NCBI RefSeq assembly: GCF_963675165.1
Contig: NC_087377.1
Coordinates: 14,876,198-14,940,197, forward strand
Direction of reading: 5' to 3'
DNA length: 64,000 bases
DNA from: Halichondria panicea
Lineage: Eukaryota; Porifera; Demospongiae; Suberitida; Halichondriidae
Shown here: piece by piece, positions 10,671 through 22,370 of the stretch
Position numbering within the stretch: position 1 is the stretch's first letter
How the letters are laid out: the number at the start of each line of letters is the position of its first letter
Translations under genes and position numbers: made by a program
Notes under the pieces: model-generated
Told to the model about the DNA's origin: nothing
What the model saw: only the letters and a program-made list of their open reading frames with translations
Database searches by the model: none

Positions 10671-13600
10671 TCACATGAAGAGAGCCATGACAGAAACCAT
10701 AATGGTTATGGAGATGCTAGCGACAATCACAGACGCACTGTTGCCTCCAGGGTTGCCTCCAGGGTTACACGGGTCATTGGCTTGATACTGGCACTGGGCA
10801 TCAGCCTCTTGGAGTCCATTGGAAAATATCTCGCTACTCGTCTATAACAAAGAAAACAGGAAATAAGGGAGTGTCACCGTGATACTTATTGAATAGCCCC
10901 CAGAAATTAAATAAGCTGCTGGCTCCCAAATATAATATATCGTTGTGGCGGGCAGTACATGTGGTGATTTTTTTGTACATGCAGGTGCATCAGATTATCA
11001 ATCGACATGCACTGCATGTGAACTTACATCTTGCACAGTAAAGCACGAATCTCTAAAAGGTCCGTTGATAATGCTGCTTTGGAATGACTCAACCGCTTCA
11101 GGGCTCCATGGGATAACATTTAGAGCATTTAGGTACTCTGCATCAGATCTGGCAGTAAGAATAGCATTGATCTGCTGGCTGCAGGAAAATTTAGTAGGTA
11201 TATAATTATAATTATAGCTGCATGCATGTATAATATTATGATCATCAATTGTATAAGTTTATTAGAGTTGAATAAGCATATGATTATAACTTAAATGCTT
11301 TAAATGGGTTTAGGTACCAAGATTACGCCCACCCCCGCTTTGAGTGAAAGTTCCTGGGTAATTTGCCTCGAGAATACGCCCACCATGCAGGAAGTGATGC
11401 ATGCATACATGTATTTGTCAGTGAGCATGCATGCAGTTCAAGAAACGGTTGTGTTTTATCCGTTCGATTATCTGGCATATTCAGTACGTTATATCTGGCC
11501 TGCATGCCTCTGGAACCAAGGTGTCCAAATAATCTACATGTATACATTATAGGTTCTATATACAGTATATATATGTGCATGCATGATATTCTCACTCACG
11601 CAGTCACATGATTGGTGAGGAAAGGCTGATAGACATTCTGTACAAGAGGAATGTTGGTCAGACAGGCAGTTAGATCATTTCTTGGGTAGTAGTTTAAGAA
11701 CGAGAGACACATCTCTTCAGTTGTACTCTCCCCTCCCTGCGATGATAGAAATATAGTCGTGAAAATTCTGCATTCATAGAGGAGAAACTGACGGAAATAT
11801 TGAAACAGATAGGGTATAGCGTAAGTCTTGCACATTTAAAAAAAATCATGAGTATGGACATTAAAATTACCACTGACACTCCAGCTCTCCCCTCAGTGCT
11901 GTACTGACACTCCAAACGAATTATGTCACCCTGAAATTAGTAAGAAAATTGTAATACACATAATCATAATAATATTATTAATAGACCATAAAATAGAATC
12001 TATATAATTATACAGTATATAGACATTACGAAGGAGCTACTATATCACCGTGACGATATACGTATACTTACGGGCTGAACGTTAACTACTCTTGTAAGAT
12101 AGTTAGCCTGCTGGAAGTTAAAGTCATATCGGAGATTTTGATCAATTGGTTCCAGCTCACGATAGCCATTACCACAAGAGCTATCAGGTCTCAAGTGATG
12201 AAGAATTAATGCAAATCCTGCAAAATAACACATGAAGTTCATGTTAATTGTACACGTATAATGGGTAGAAAATTAATTATATAGTAGACTCTCGCTAATT
12301 CAGCTCTCTGAAGTACGGTCACCTCGATAATTATACTGGTCATTTCGTTCGGCACGGATTGCTAGCTTGATTTTTACAGCACAAAACTCACCCTGAAATG
12401 CGGCCACTCGCTATTCCATATACTATAGTCAGTTCTGACTGCCCCAAACTAGGTTTTTAATGTACGTTTATTTTTTGGCTGGATGTGACGTTTTGGATTT
12501 GGCAGATAAAATTGGTTACACTGTACACTTATAAAATAATGATTCATTATCCAGAGACATAACTGCATTGGATTCGAGGCAGGGTCGCTTTTTAGCCGCG
12601 GCTATGTTCTGAAATGTAGTCACCTCATCTTGCATATTATAATTCACTTACCGGCTAGATGAGTGTGCAAAGTGTTGGCGAAGACATTTATGCCAGTTGA
12701 AGGAATCTACATGTGTAGAGAAGAATATAGTATTCATGACATATTTGTAATGTGGAATTAAGTATAGCTATAGTTGGGTTATCCAAATAAAATTTTACTG
12801 ACAGATTTTCGACTGTAAATTATGTTTATATGCATTCGTATACCATAATGATCTTGTTATTAGGTGCTTACATTTGTGTTAGTACACCCGCTACTACACT
12901 CTCCAAACAGTTTGAACTGGGAGGCTCCAGGCGGTATGATCATTTGGCGATTGACCGTCTGTCCAACTTGCAGAATACCAGAATCGTAGGTACGCGGAGT
13001 GGCAGTGTACGAGAATCTCATCCCAGAGTTGTCCACAATATCTGCGAGGAAACATCTGAATGAGCGGTATGAACCAGATACATGTACATACAGTCTATTC
13101 ATCTGTACGTAGGTGCATGTGAGTACGCAGGAAGATTTGGATTATACAGGAGTGGGTGACACGATTAAAAACGTTACATATTGAAGTGGAATTTGGCATT
13201 AAAATTTGGGAGGCCATAATGAGTTTTGATTCTTCAATATAAAGCAAGATATAAAAAAATTCAAAAGCTTATAGGGATCTCCATCACATGGCATGCTTCT
13301 TTATTGTCACAGCTGTATTATAGGACAACATCTTTTGACGAAACAGATACTATAATACTGTAACTGCATGTGGGAGGCTCATTTACTCAACTAGCTAGCA
13401 AACCTGTTTCTTATACTGACTTGAGGCTTGATTAGGGTTGTCATAGTGAGTTTCCATGACAAGATAGCGAGGACCACCTCCACCCACTGGGTAAGCTACA
13501 TCAGCAGGGAACACAAAATCCTGTGGCAAACAGTATAGAACATATAATAATATAAGCACATCCTAATAGCATGGTTGTTTTAGGGCAATGTATCTTTTTT

Positions 13601-16016
13601 AGTTACTGCATGTATGCATGGTACTATGATTGTATAGTTGTGTTAAAACAATATAACGTTGTTACTAGTTTCCTATCAAAAATCAGCTGTATAATTATTA
13701 TAGTATAAATTATAGTAAGCGCGCTGTACACACAATAATAATTATACTGGAATATTGTTAAATAATAAGTTAAAGCGCGGAACATTATAAAAAAAGCTGG
13801 CTATATACTTTTCGGTAAACCAACTATGTTGTTTGCACGATACATTATTTAATGATAGAGAATCAGACTTTCAGTCAGCTGCCTTTTCTATGGATGCAAA
13901 CAAAAGAAATCGATGCATACAGGACAATTGCCATATACAAGGAACATCAATCCCAATCATAAATGCATGACCCTCCCTAAAAAGGCTTATCCAATAATTG
14001 TATTCATGGTTTGAGTATTCATTGTTGAGAGACTCACTCCTCCTCCCACAGCCCATCCCACTATCAGAGTGCCTTGTCTGCATTGTGATACCATGATCCC
14101 AGTTGGCCCACCACCATTACAGGGGGCACTGAAGCCGACATGCGTAGCATTGAGATTTTCGCACTCGTAGATCAGAATGTGGTGGACGTGCAACTCGTTT
14201 CCAGGGGTGATGACAGGCGATATCTGCAGTAATGATCACATGCATGCAATGAATGCTATTACCACTATTGTGTTTGTACTAATTAAATTAGGCTTATCAC
14301 AGCCCAACTTGCTAACTAAAGCCATGCATGCTTCATTTGTATCAAGTGCGATAATTATATGAGCTATATAGCTCAATAATTTAATAAGGGCACGACTGAC
14401 TTTATACACCAACAGTAATTTTACAGATTATCTCACGAGGAATTTTGACCATGTCATTCAACAAATAGCTAACTGACTTACCTTCGTCACATAATGAGTC
14501 ATGGCTCTGATATCTTGCGGAAACTCTTCCACATAGCACCAGTAGGTGGTACTTTCACTGGGAACGGCGACCTGTATACATAATTATGGGCAAGTCAACA
14601 ACATTCATATACATTACACATTATAGGATACAATAGATGATGGATGGTAAATGAATATGACAATAGATAGTTCCAAAATGTCACATGCATAGTTATGCCT
14701 CTACTATCAGATGACACTATAATTATGATAGTTCCAAAATGTCACATGGTATTGCATTTCAATACACCACCCACACCATCTTCTTTGCTAAAGATGGTCT
14801 CACATAATTACGATCATAAAATGCATACATTCCAGCTGCTATATTTGACAAACTTCAACAATTTATCCAGAGAAAAACTTACGATGTTCATATGCTTAGA
14901 AGGTCTTTGCATATACAAAGGATAGCTATAATTCAGTAGTAAAGACATAAAGACATATGCATGAGGTACATATGGAGTGATAAATAGCAAAAAAGTACAC
15001 AGAGTTTGACTTACAGCATTAACAGCAACGTCAAAGGTCTGCAGATCATCCGAGTCAGGAGGCACTTGTTGTTGTCCTCCCAGAAGGTTGATACTCAATG
15101 TACCACGGTTTTGACGCCCGTGATACGTAGCTGAAGTGGGGTCATCGCTAACTGGGTCCACATCATTCCAGCTAAATATGATACGAGCTGTGTCTGTCTG
15201 TGTATTGAAGTGGGCTTAACTGAAAGTAGTGACATTCTAAAATAAACGAGTTAATGCGTGCATGAGTACTGCTGAAACAAGTATAACAGTTAGTATAGTC
15301 TTGCCCACACTAAAAGATAGCTTACATTAATATCTCTGTCTTGCTGATCACAAGTGGTCCAGTTTCTTCTAAAGGCAAGAACAGTGAATCCATTCTCTTG
15401 TTCTCCTGCCTCTAGGATCCAGTCTTGCTGTTTATCAACTGGTGGGAGGCTTTGTGCAGTAGCAAAGCGATCCTGTAAATAGGCAAATATAAAGGTGGCT
15501 ATAATATAATAGTATCTAGTTTTTACAACGAGCTATTTAGAAATATACGCAGTAGATAGGCAAAGCACATGTATACATGAGGTATAGCCAAAGATTACTG
15601 GAACCTTTGCAACCAGTAAAAGCGTAGACCGTTACACGTTCCTTATATGGATTATGGTCTGTTTTACTACTTAAATGTATGAGCATTTCCCATTATAAAC
15701 ACTCTTTTATTCATGTGTTGCAAAGATTCTGCAAACTCCAGTAACTCACATCCAAAAAGGCTTGTCCTTGATCGTTGACCCATCCAATGACAATGTCAGA
15801 GTTAGGCATTCCTCCAGTGGGAGATAGTCCCAGTCCAATCCATCCAGTGGTGCTCACATTCACTGCAAACCTTATGCTCTGCTCCTCAACATTAAAGCTC
15901 CAGTGCAGCCTGTAGCTCCCTGGTCTCAGGTCAGCGGTCAGAGGGTAGGTGGAGAGGTCAATATTGGCTGCCAGGACAGCAGGGAGGAGAAGAGCAAGAA
16001 AAAATACACACTTCAT
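10671..16016 (-). CDS. Copper type II monooxygenase, DBH/MOXD1-like, gene A (13 exons, 620 aa)
   Basis: A secreted or membrane-held ascorbate-dependent hydroxylase; the true substrate is unknown. Exons: 16016-15750, 15472-15326, 15197-15015, 14571-14482, 14223-14038, 13520-13421, 13041-12872, 12706-12652, 12217-12072, 11930-11871, 11736-11600, 11178-11028, 10841-10671. Phases agree throughout and give 620 aa; human DBH and MOXD1 are about 615. A signal peptide (MKCVFFLALLLPAVLA) precedes a DOMON domain (about 20-195) and the two copper domains (about 200-515). Copper ligands are all present: HH 243/244, H316 in THYDNP, H395/H397 in HTHL, and M477 in EEMC. The last exon has two GGNPGG-type repeats and a hydrophobic tail. 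The start at 16016 matches the signal peptide of genes B and C; an upstream in-frame ATG is less likely. This gene diverges most from B and C except in exon 1. Confidence 0.9.
12283..12640. repeat. pogo/Tc1-like MITE copy in intron 8 of gene A
   Basis: It begins GTAGACTCTCGCTAATTCAG and contains GAAGTACGGTCACCTCG and TGCGGCCACTCGCTATTCC. Related copies are at about 23965-24340 (gene B) and 38367-38761 (gene C). The right end is degraded here. The three copies occupy non-equivalent introns, so they inserted separately. Confidence 0.6.
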
Positions 16017-16295
16017 TATTCCAATCTCTGATATATATACCATGTACCAGTAATGGAACAGCTAGCTAGCTAGCTATAATATTTCGGCAGCTGTATCATA
16101 CTATCTATGGCTGTATAGACTACTTGTTTATACAGTCAGCATTTTCATAGAGCAGCAGCCACTCCCATATTTTGCAGCAAGGTGCTACGCCCACTTATCA
16201 TCTTTGTGCAAATAATTATTATGAGTGGGTGGCTGTTTTGTTGCATGCAGCACACAACTGACCATGATCTGTATTCATATTCACCTTCCTTCTGC

Positions 16296-17338
16296 CATGA
16301 GGAACATTGTTATGCAAAACTTAATGTAATGCCGATATTTACCAAAAATGAATGTATTATTGTAGTAATGTGCATAGTGTTTACTTTTAATTAACTCATT
16401 TCCTGTGGTTAACTTTACTTCCTGTATTGTACTTTTCTGTTATTGTGGTTTCTGTTCGTTAGTAGGTTCTTTCTGTATAGTTGTTCTTTGTTCCCTTTGT
16501 GCCTAGCTATAGGGGCCGCTCCAGGCGGCTCTTTGTGTAGGGGAGCCTCTGCTCCACTGCCTTTTGTCTTGTACATACTTATACCTTTGTTCTTGTGCAT
16601 TTTATCAGTTGTTGAATACTAAACTCAAATGTCTGCATGAACCTGCGACATAACAATTATTATTATTCCCAAGAGCATAATCGATCGTAGCCTCGATCCC
16701 AGGCCGCACTTCCCACTTCACTTATATAGACTGGTCAAACTCGGTGTAGAGACTTGTGTAACGTTTGCCACGATATTTATATGGCAACTATAACCGCATG
16801 CGGTTACCACAACAGAGTTTGACAAGTCTACTGTTTGCCTGCAACAGTGACGGCTTGCGAGTCTATACTCCAGTACAGGGTTTTGCAGAATGCGAGGCAC
16901 TGGAGTTGCAACACACGAAGAAAAGTGTTGAGCACTGTGGTGTGCCTTGTATATACGGGAAATGCTCATAGTAAACAGACCACAGTGCATGTGCATGTAT
17001 ATACACAAAATCCATATAAGGTAAGCGTATAACGCTCTAAAGTATACGCTTTTACTGCATGCATGGTGCATGTGCATGTTGCAAAAATTCTGCAATTTCC
17101 AGTGCTACTGCATGACGCATTGTAGCGCTGCATAAATTGCTAGAAAGTAAACTAGATCTATACCTCTATATATAGTCACTCAGAATTTTTTCAAATAATT
17201 TTATAGTGACAAGTAGGCCCTGATAAATTATGCTCAGAATAATTTTAGCATAATAGGTGTCTAAAGAATAATTGGGAATCAATGTCCATTTTTGGTAAAG
17301 ATCATTACATTAAGTTTTGCATAACGATGTTTTCATGA
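16296..17338. repeat. Inverted-repeat bounded segment between gene A and the exostosin tail fragment
   Basis: GTTATGCAAAACTTAATGTA at 16309 recurs in reverse complement ending at 17325. The similarity extends over arms of roughly 50 bases (about 16296-16352 and 17284-17338). The 930-bp interior includes a left end of the TAGCCTCGA family near 16688 and no recognisable gene. It could be a non-autonomous element or a small inverted duplication. Confidence 0.5.
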
Positions 17339-17439
17339 CAAAAAATGCTGAGCTTGAGGTTGAGGGATCAATTCAAGTCAGCAAGATAACACTGCATGAG
17401 AATCAATGCATGATTATATTAATTATGTCGTGTAGAGGG

Positions 17440-17842
17440 AGAAGCATGCAGGTCAGGGGTATAGAGTTTAATGTTATCTTAGTATATATGGGTTGTCCTA
17501 TACCTCCATACATATATAGAAGAGGGCTACAATCCACCGTTTGTAAAGCATAATAATGTTGTGTACGTAGAAAGACTAATTTATTTGATTTTATCCCCTT
17601 CCCGAAAAAGTTAAGTAAAATAATTGTAGCATTATAATTTATGTGTGTCTGAAGTTAAACTATGATTTCCCCCCGGCCCCCCTCTCCCCACACACAGCCA
17701 GGGCAGGAGATCACCCTGGGCTGCATACGCTACGATCTGACCACCATGCACAAACGAAGATGTGCGTGCGTCAACAAACTAGCCACCTCCCTCTCCAAGT
17801 CACCATGCAAGATCATTGTCAGTCAAAGAACCATAATTTAAT
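17440..17842 (+). pseudogene. Second copy of the exostosin-like 3' end
   Basis: Bases about 17445-17760 repeat 5110-5400 closely (ATGGGTTGTCCTA, AAGCATAATAAT, CCACACACAGCCAGGGCAGG). After the acceptor the reading GCIRYDLTTMHKRR and CVNKLATSL resembles the C-terminal end of GT64 domains. The catalytic exons are missing. A TIR-bounded element begins within a few bases of where the similarity stops, so the copy is a truncated by-product of the segmental duplication. Confidence 0.65.
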
Positions 17843-17847
17843 CATAT

Positions 17848-18726
17848 AGATATAAGAAGGGAGAGGGATGGGAAACGGAGCACGTGCGCACAATCACTTC
17901 TGTGTAATGCCAAAAGGTTGATCCGCGTTGCGGCTCTAGACACCCCGCCAACCCAGCGGGAAATGTTATTACTATCATTCACAGCTCCCCACTGGGACTC
18001 TTATAGTACTGTGCTGAGCATCCACACCTACTGTGCATCATATAGAAGCGTTGTGTATCTCACCAAGAGCTTGAAAACTTTCAAAGGCAGTTTTTTTAGT
18101 GTTGTATTATCGTTTCGGCTCTATCTAGTGGCTTTGTGTACCTTCTACAAGGAGAGGCTGTGACTACAGCCCAAAATATTAATGATTCCCTCTTTCTTAA
18201 GTAGCTGGGCATTGTATGCAAGTAAAATCAAAGCCACTCGGCTTTAGGTTGGTAAGTAATGTTCATTTTTGTCTTAGTAAGCTGGTTTTTAAAAGCAGAC
18301 TTTTTGTGTACCCATTTAGAAAGTTACATCAATGATTGAATGTAAGTAAATGTCTCTTTGTATTCATTGATAGTTGGTTCATCGTATCGGCACAGTAATT
18401 TACGACAGAACTTTGCTACATTTCTATAATTCTCTATCATGTCTGTGACTGTACTGGAATACTCAACGGTACAGACAGAGCTCCTCTCAAGAATTTGCCT
18501 GTCCAAGCTGCTTTTTACTGCTTGGAGGGTCTCACTAACTATTGCTGCTACCTTGTTGTGACTGTTCCACTAGCCATTGCTAATACATGGAGCTCAATAG
18601 CTAGTTTATAGCCTAGTACTAGCTAAAAGCATGGGTTGGAGGAAATAAAGAAGAAAACATTGACCGAAACGCAGATCGTCAATGCTATTTACGTAACGTT
18701 TCCCATCCCTCTCCCTTCTTATATCT
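17848..18726. mobile_element. TIR-bounded element of about 880 bp, unclassified
   Basis: A perfect 30-base inverted repeat, starting AGATATAAGAAGGGAGAGGG at 17848-17877, recurs in reverse complement at 18697-18726. Further in, TTGATCCGCGTTGCGG near 17910 imperfectly matches the reverse complement of bases around 18665. The outer flanks share TTAATCAT-like sequence. Two open stretches lie inside: 81 codons on plus from 17918, and on minus 18506-18324 a lysine/glutamate-rich reading. I recognise neither. It abuts the exostosin fragment. Confidence 0.7.
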
Positions 18727-19985
18727 ATGATTTAATGCAATCACATAACTTTTTGTGTAGTGTTATGGATCAATTCAACATGGTATGGCAAGTCTCTTGC
18801 TTTCACTCACTGCCCTTTGTGATGGACTACAAACTAGTATAGGTAGGACCAACACTGCCGGCCCTTGTCGACAGGTGTGTTGTTCTTGCAAATGTCTCTG
18901 CTTCTTGTTTTTGGTTCCTAACCACGCCCAGATACACGCCCAGATACAATCAACACCAGGCCTAGTTGGCGGCCTAGCTAGAAACAACTCGGCCTGGAAT
19001 CGAGGCTACAAACATGGAATGGCATTCAGATTGAATGTAGTTTAATGCAATTAAACGTAGTTAACGCCAAGTATGAGCCGCGAAGTCGAGTGTTGAGCAT
19101 GCGCGTGGTGGACCACGTGGTAGTATCAGTCGCATGTGTCAGAAAAGAAGGCAAACTGATATTTCCCGCCCACCCGCCCCTTTAGTTGAGTGTTTATAGT
19201 GTGCTTTAAGTTTTCCTCCGGCTAGGTCTCCTAGCCGTGATCAGCGTTCTTCCGCAGGGGCTCAAAACCCCTCTCGTGACCCATGACTAATTAGTTAGGG
19301 GTCGCGGGATGGGGTCAACCCCCCTCCCCTCGGGGAACGCCTTTGCCAAAATCTCTACACAATGGCCATGTCTTAACTTGGTTGCTGTGGCTTATTTTAC
19401 AGTGTATAAGGTAAGTTGTTAATGGTTAATTAGGTGGTTAATTGGTGTTGAGAAAATATGAAGGCGTTAAATGCCATTGCAACTATGCCACTGTTAAAAG
19501 TTGTGTTGTGTCCAAGCACTGCCAAATTTCTAATACTAAAAAGTACATTACAACCGTTAGGTAAGTCAACACTGTGCTATTATTATAGCTATAAGATTAT
19601 CGATTATCTTAGGTGCACTCATTTCTGAAGAAAGTATATTAATTTATTATGGCATGAATCCTTGTGATCTTATAGTTACGTACGTCGATCCGTCACAACG
19701 TCATTCACAGGTATATTATAATTCAGTATGTATGCATTATAATTATGTATACTAAATTATAGAACAAGATGTTATAGTGCATGGAACCTCCATAAAACGG
19801 ACACCATTGCATAGGGAACAGCCTTTTGGCTGTTATAGAGAGGTAGCCACAGCTAAGATTGTGCAAAATAATGCTAGCACGGCAATAATGTCTTGCTAAT
19901 TCTGGGTGTGCATGGCTGTCCATTCTGCTATCAGGAGAGTGCTATACATTGTATAATACTGGATATTTTGCAACACGATCATGCA

Positions 19986-20084
19986 GAGGATGTAATGTTC
20001 TCATCTGTAATGACTGCATGCCTGTGTGGTATATGTGTTGGCTGGCATGCAGTCATGCATTACAGATGAGAACATTACATCCTC
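19986..20084. repeat. Near-perfect palindrome present only in the right duplicate
   Basis: The arm 19986-20022 (GAGGATGTAATGTTCTCATC...) pairs with 20044-20084. The corresponding site of the left duplicate (near 6577, GCAGAGGATGTAATTGTTG) lacks it. The arms are built from the single-copy sequence found there, so this looks like a local inverted duplication formed after the segmental duplication. Confidence 0.75.
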
Positions 20085-20100
20085 GATCTGCTGAGCATTT

Positions 20101-20161
20101 TGACACCCTCCTATACTTATATAGGCTAAGTATAGTTGGCATGCTTTATAAGAGGGTGTCT
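20101..20161. repeat. Hairpin, right copy of the 6593-6663 hairpin
   Basis: GACACCCTCCTATACTTATA pairs with AGTATAGTTGGCATGC...AGAGGGTGTC. The left arm has lost the GCATGCCAACT part kept in the left duplicate, so pairing is now partial. Confidence 0.6.
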
Positions 20162-20330
20162 ATATAGTATTGTCTCATTTGATCTATATAATAATTATAG
20201 CTATAATATGGGTGTTGGTGCATGGGGATGAAACAAAATAAGGGAATTGGAGAAATTTGCTAGCAAAAATGGACTGTAAAAAATTAGCAAAAATTAAGGC
20301 TTTATTACGGTGGCCCTGAGCGTTACTATT

Positions 20331-20520
20331 AGTTCACCCATATGGTTCACCTTATAGCTACTTGATAGTTCACCTACCTTAGCTACTTGATAGTTCGCCT
20401 ACCTTAGCTATACTTGATAGTTCAACTACCAAGTTTAACAACCTTAGCTACTTGATAGTTGACCTACCTTCGCTGCTTGATAGTTGACCTACCTTAGCTA
20501 CTTCGCAGTTGACCTTTGAA
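20331..20520. repeat. Tandem repeat, unit about 25 bp
   Basis: Six to seven copies of a unit close to TAGCTACTTGATAGTTCACC, with substitutions (TTCACC, TTCGCC, TTCAAC, TTGACC). It is preceded by the edge TACGGTGGCCCTGAG. The same repeat occurs inverted at the start of the window (31-129). Confidence 0.75.
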
Positions 20521-21261
20521 CTGTATGTTAATGCTGTTGTAGCCATACTGTACATAGTGACTAGAGATCAATAATAAGAAGTGTAATCTAACCATGCATA
20601 TACATGAGTAACACTGGCTCTTCAAAATGTGTGTATGTAATACTGCGCCCTCGGGGAATATAAAATTATACAACTGCACGACGTAGAACAATAACAATAT
20701 ACACACGCAGATATCCACAGTACAGGTAGCTTGTACTGTGAACACCTATTGATTAGAAGCTGTTATCCAACTCATTTACAACTGAGTAGTAGTAAACACT
20801 CTTTGATCCCTACTGTGTATGCACTGTGCACATGCTGTGCATGTGCTTGCACTTGACAAACTACATTTACAAATGCAAAAGGGCCGGGACGAGAGTATTG
20901 CTGGTTGGGTGGTTTGCATGTGAATCGGGTGAGGTATATAGCATGCGCATGAGATTGAAATGTGTGCTAGAATAACTCGGCAGATAAAATTAATGATTAC
21001 ACGCAGTTGCACCCTGTTACTTTGTGCACAGTAGTTCCACACTCTTCTCTTCTTATGCACTCTTGATTGTATTGCTATTTTTCATGAAAATTATAGTCAA
21101 AAAATTAAGCACATGCACTGTTATTTGCATGGTCACTGCATGACTATATGCTTTTAGATAAGCTAGTTTACTGGAGATCATGTGACAGCACTAATTAAGG
21201 TTAAAGAGATGATACACTGTTTATTCCTTTGCAGATATAACTGTATACCAGTTGTGGGATA

Positions 21262-22370
21262 ATGAAAGTAAGGCAACCCTGGTTTTGCATAAAGGTTGCC
21301 ATCATCCTTTCAGCACTGATCATCACTATTAGTATTGAAGAGTTGTTTAAAATTTCTCTTCAAGGAAAGAATGCACAACATTCCGATCCATCTACTCTGA
21401 TGGGATTAATGACAACATCGTGGAATAACGCCAAAACCAGTCACATGATGTTCCTTTGAAATTAGGCACCTTATCCATAACTCCACCACTTTCCCTTATA
21501 GGAGGAGAGAGAAAATTGTTGTTTTATCTCATTTTCACCACAAATGCTACTGTCGGATCAGATAAAAGGTTACATGGAAAGTTCAATTGGCGCCACCTAC
21601 GTACTGTTGAATCCATTTTCTATCACCATCCGACTGCTGAAGTCAATATGTACAGTAACACCTTACCCAATAACACTTTCAATGCCTTGACTGAACTTGG
21701 TTACTCAATTCAGATTCACAGGTACGATTTAAAAAGAATGCTCATTGGTACTCCAGCCGAGGGTTTCATAATGAAGTTGGAAAAGGCTAGAAAAAACAAA
21801 TACTGGTATTCTAATGAATCTAATCTTGTTCGTATGCTCCTTTTGTACAAATTTGGTGGCATTTACATGGATACAGATATTATTGTGGTGAGACCACTAT
21901 ATTCCCTGGGAAGGAACATTGCAGGGTGGGAGACACAAAATAGAACGATAAATATGGCTTTTTCGAAGTTTGAGAAGGGGAATCTATTTATAGAAGCTTG
22001 CCTAAAAGAATTTTCACAGCACTATGATGGTCGGTTTTGGGGTCTTAATGGACCAGAACTCATCACCAGGATTTATTTCAGATCAAATTGGAGCAGTTAT
22101 GATGTAGAAATCGTTGACCGCAACTTATTCTACATGATTCTCTGGAGTAATATAAACAGTCACTGTTTCGAGGACACAGAAGGAAATACTTTTGACATCA
22201 ACATGAAAGTGCTTAAAACTGAGGCTTTTGTTGTGCACACAAACACAAAGATCACAGAATACCAAGGAATGAACGGCCCTCTGAAAAATGGCACAATTTG
22301 TAAGTACCTCTATAATTCATTTTGTGTCCTTTGTGATAAAGTTTACCTGGACTATAAAATGAACATCTAA
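21262..22370 (+). CDS. A4GALT/A4GNT-like glycosyltransferase, copy 2, frameshift in the stem
   Basis: A close duplicate of the gene at 8287, with the same ATG context, membrane anchor and a catalytic domain with MDTD, LNGPELITRIY and FYMILWSN. The first frame reads 21262-21459 (65 aa) and stops after TSWNNAKTSHMMFL. Copy 1 reads TSWNNFSQNQSHDVPL at the same place, so copy 2 lacks four bases near 21429. The remaining catalytic region is open from 21456 (MKLGTLSIT) to the stop at 22370 and keeps the C-terminus that copy 1 has lost. Translation from 21456 would give a 304-aa protein without a membrane anchor. One substitution pair (FLKFEKGNAF versus FSKFEKGNLF) shows the copies are diverging. 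Either a recent pseudogene or a sequence error is possible. Confidence 0.75.

Larger units (their letters stand above)
18727..21234. other. Intergenic, no gene seen; right copy of the segmental duplication
   Basis: Bases about 19458-20290 correspond to 5954-6820 and about 20875-21261 to 7965-8286. Between them lie two hairpins (19986-20084, 20101-20161) and a tandem repeat (20331-20520). A right-hand fragment of the TAGCCTCGA family (GGCCTGGAATCGAGGCTAC) is at about 18989. A G+C-richer block at 19060-19340 has no supported ORF. Confidence 0.6.

Noticed and set aside
16688-19010. A single long element bounded by the TAGCCTCGA end at 16688 and the inverse end at about 19007
   Set aside because: The 8-bp flanks do not match, and the interval contains duplicated exostosin sequence and another TIR element; the ends are more likely separate degenerate copies.
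20331-20520. Possible CRISPR-like array
   Set aside because: Units of about 25 bp are contiguous without spacers and drift in sequence; this is an ordinary eukaryotic minisatellite.
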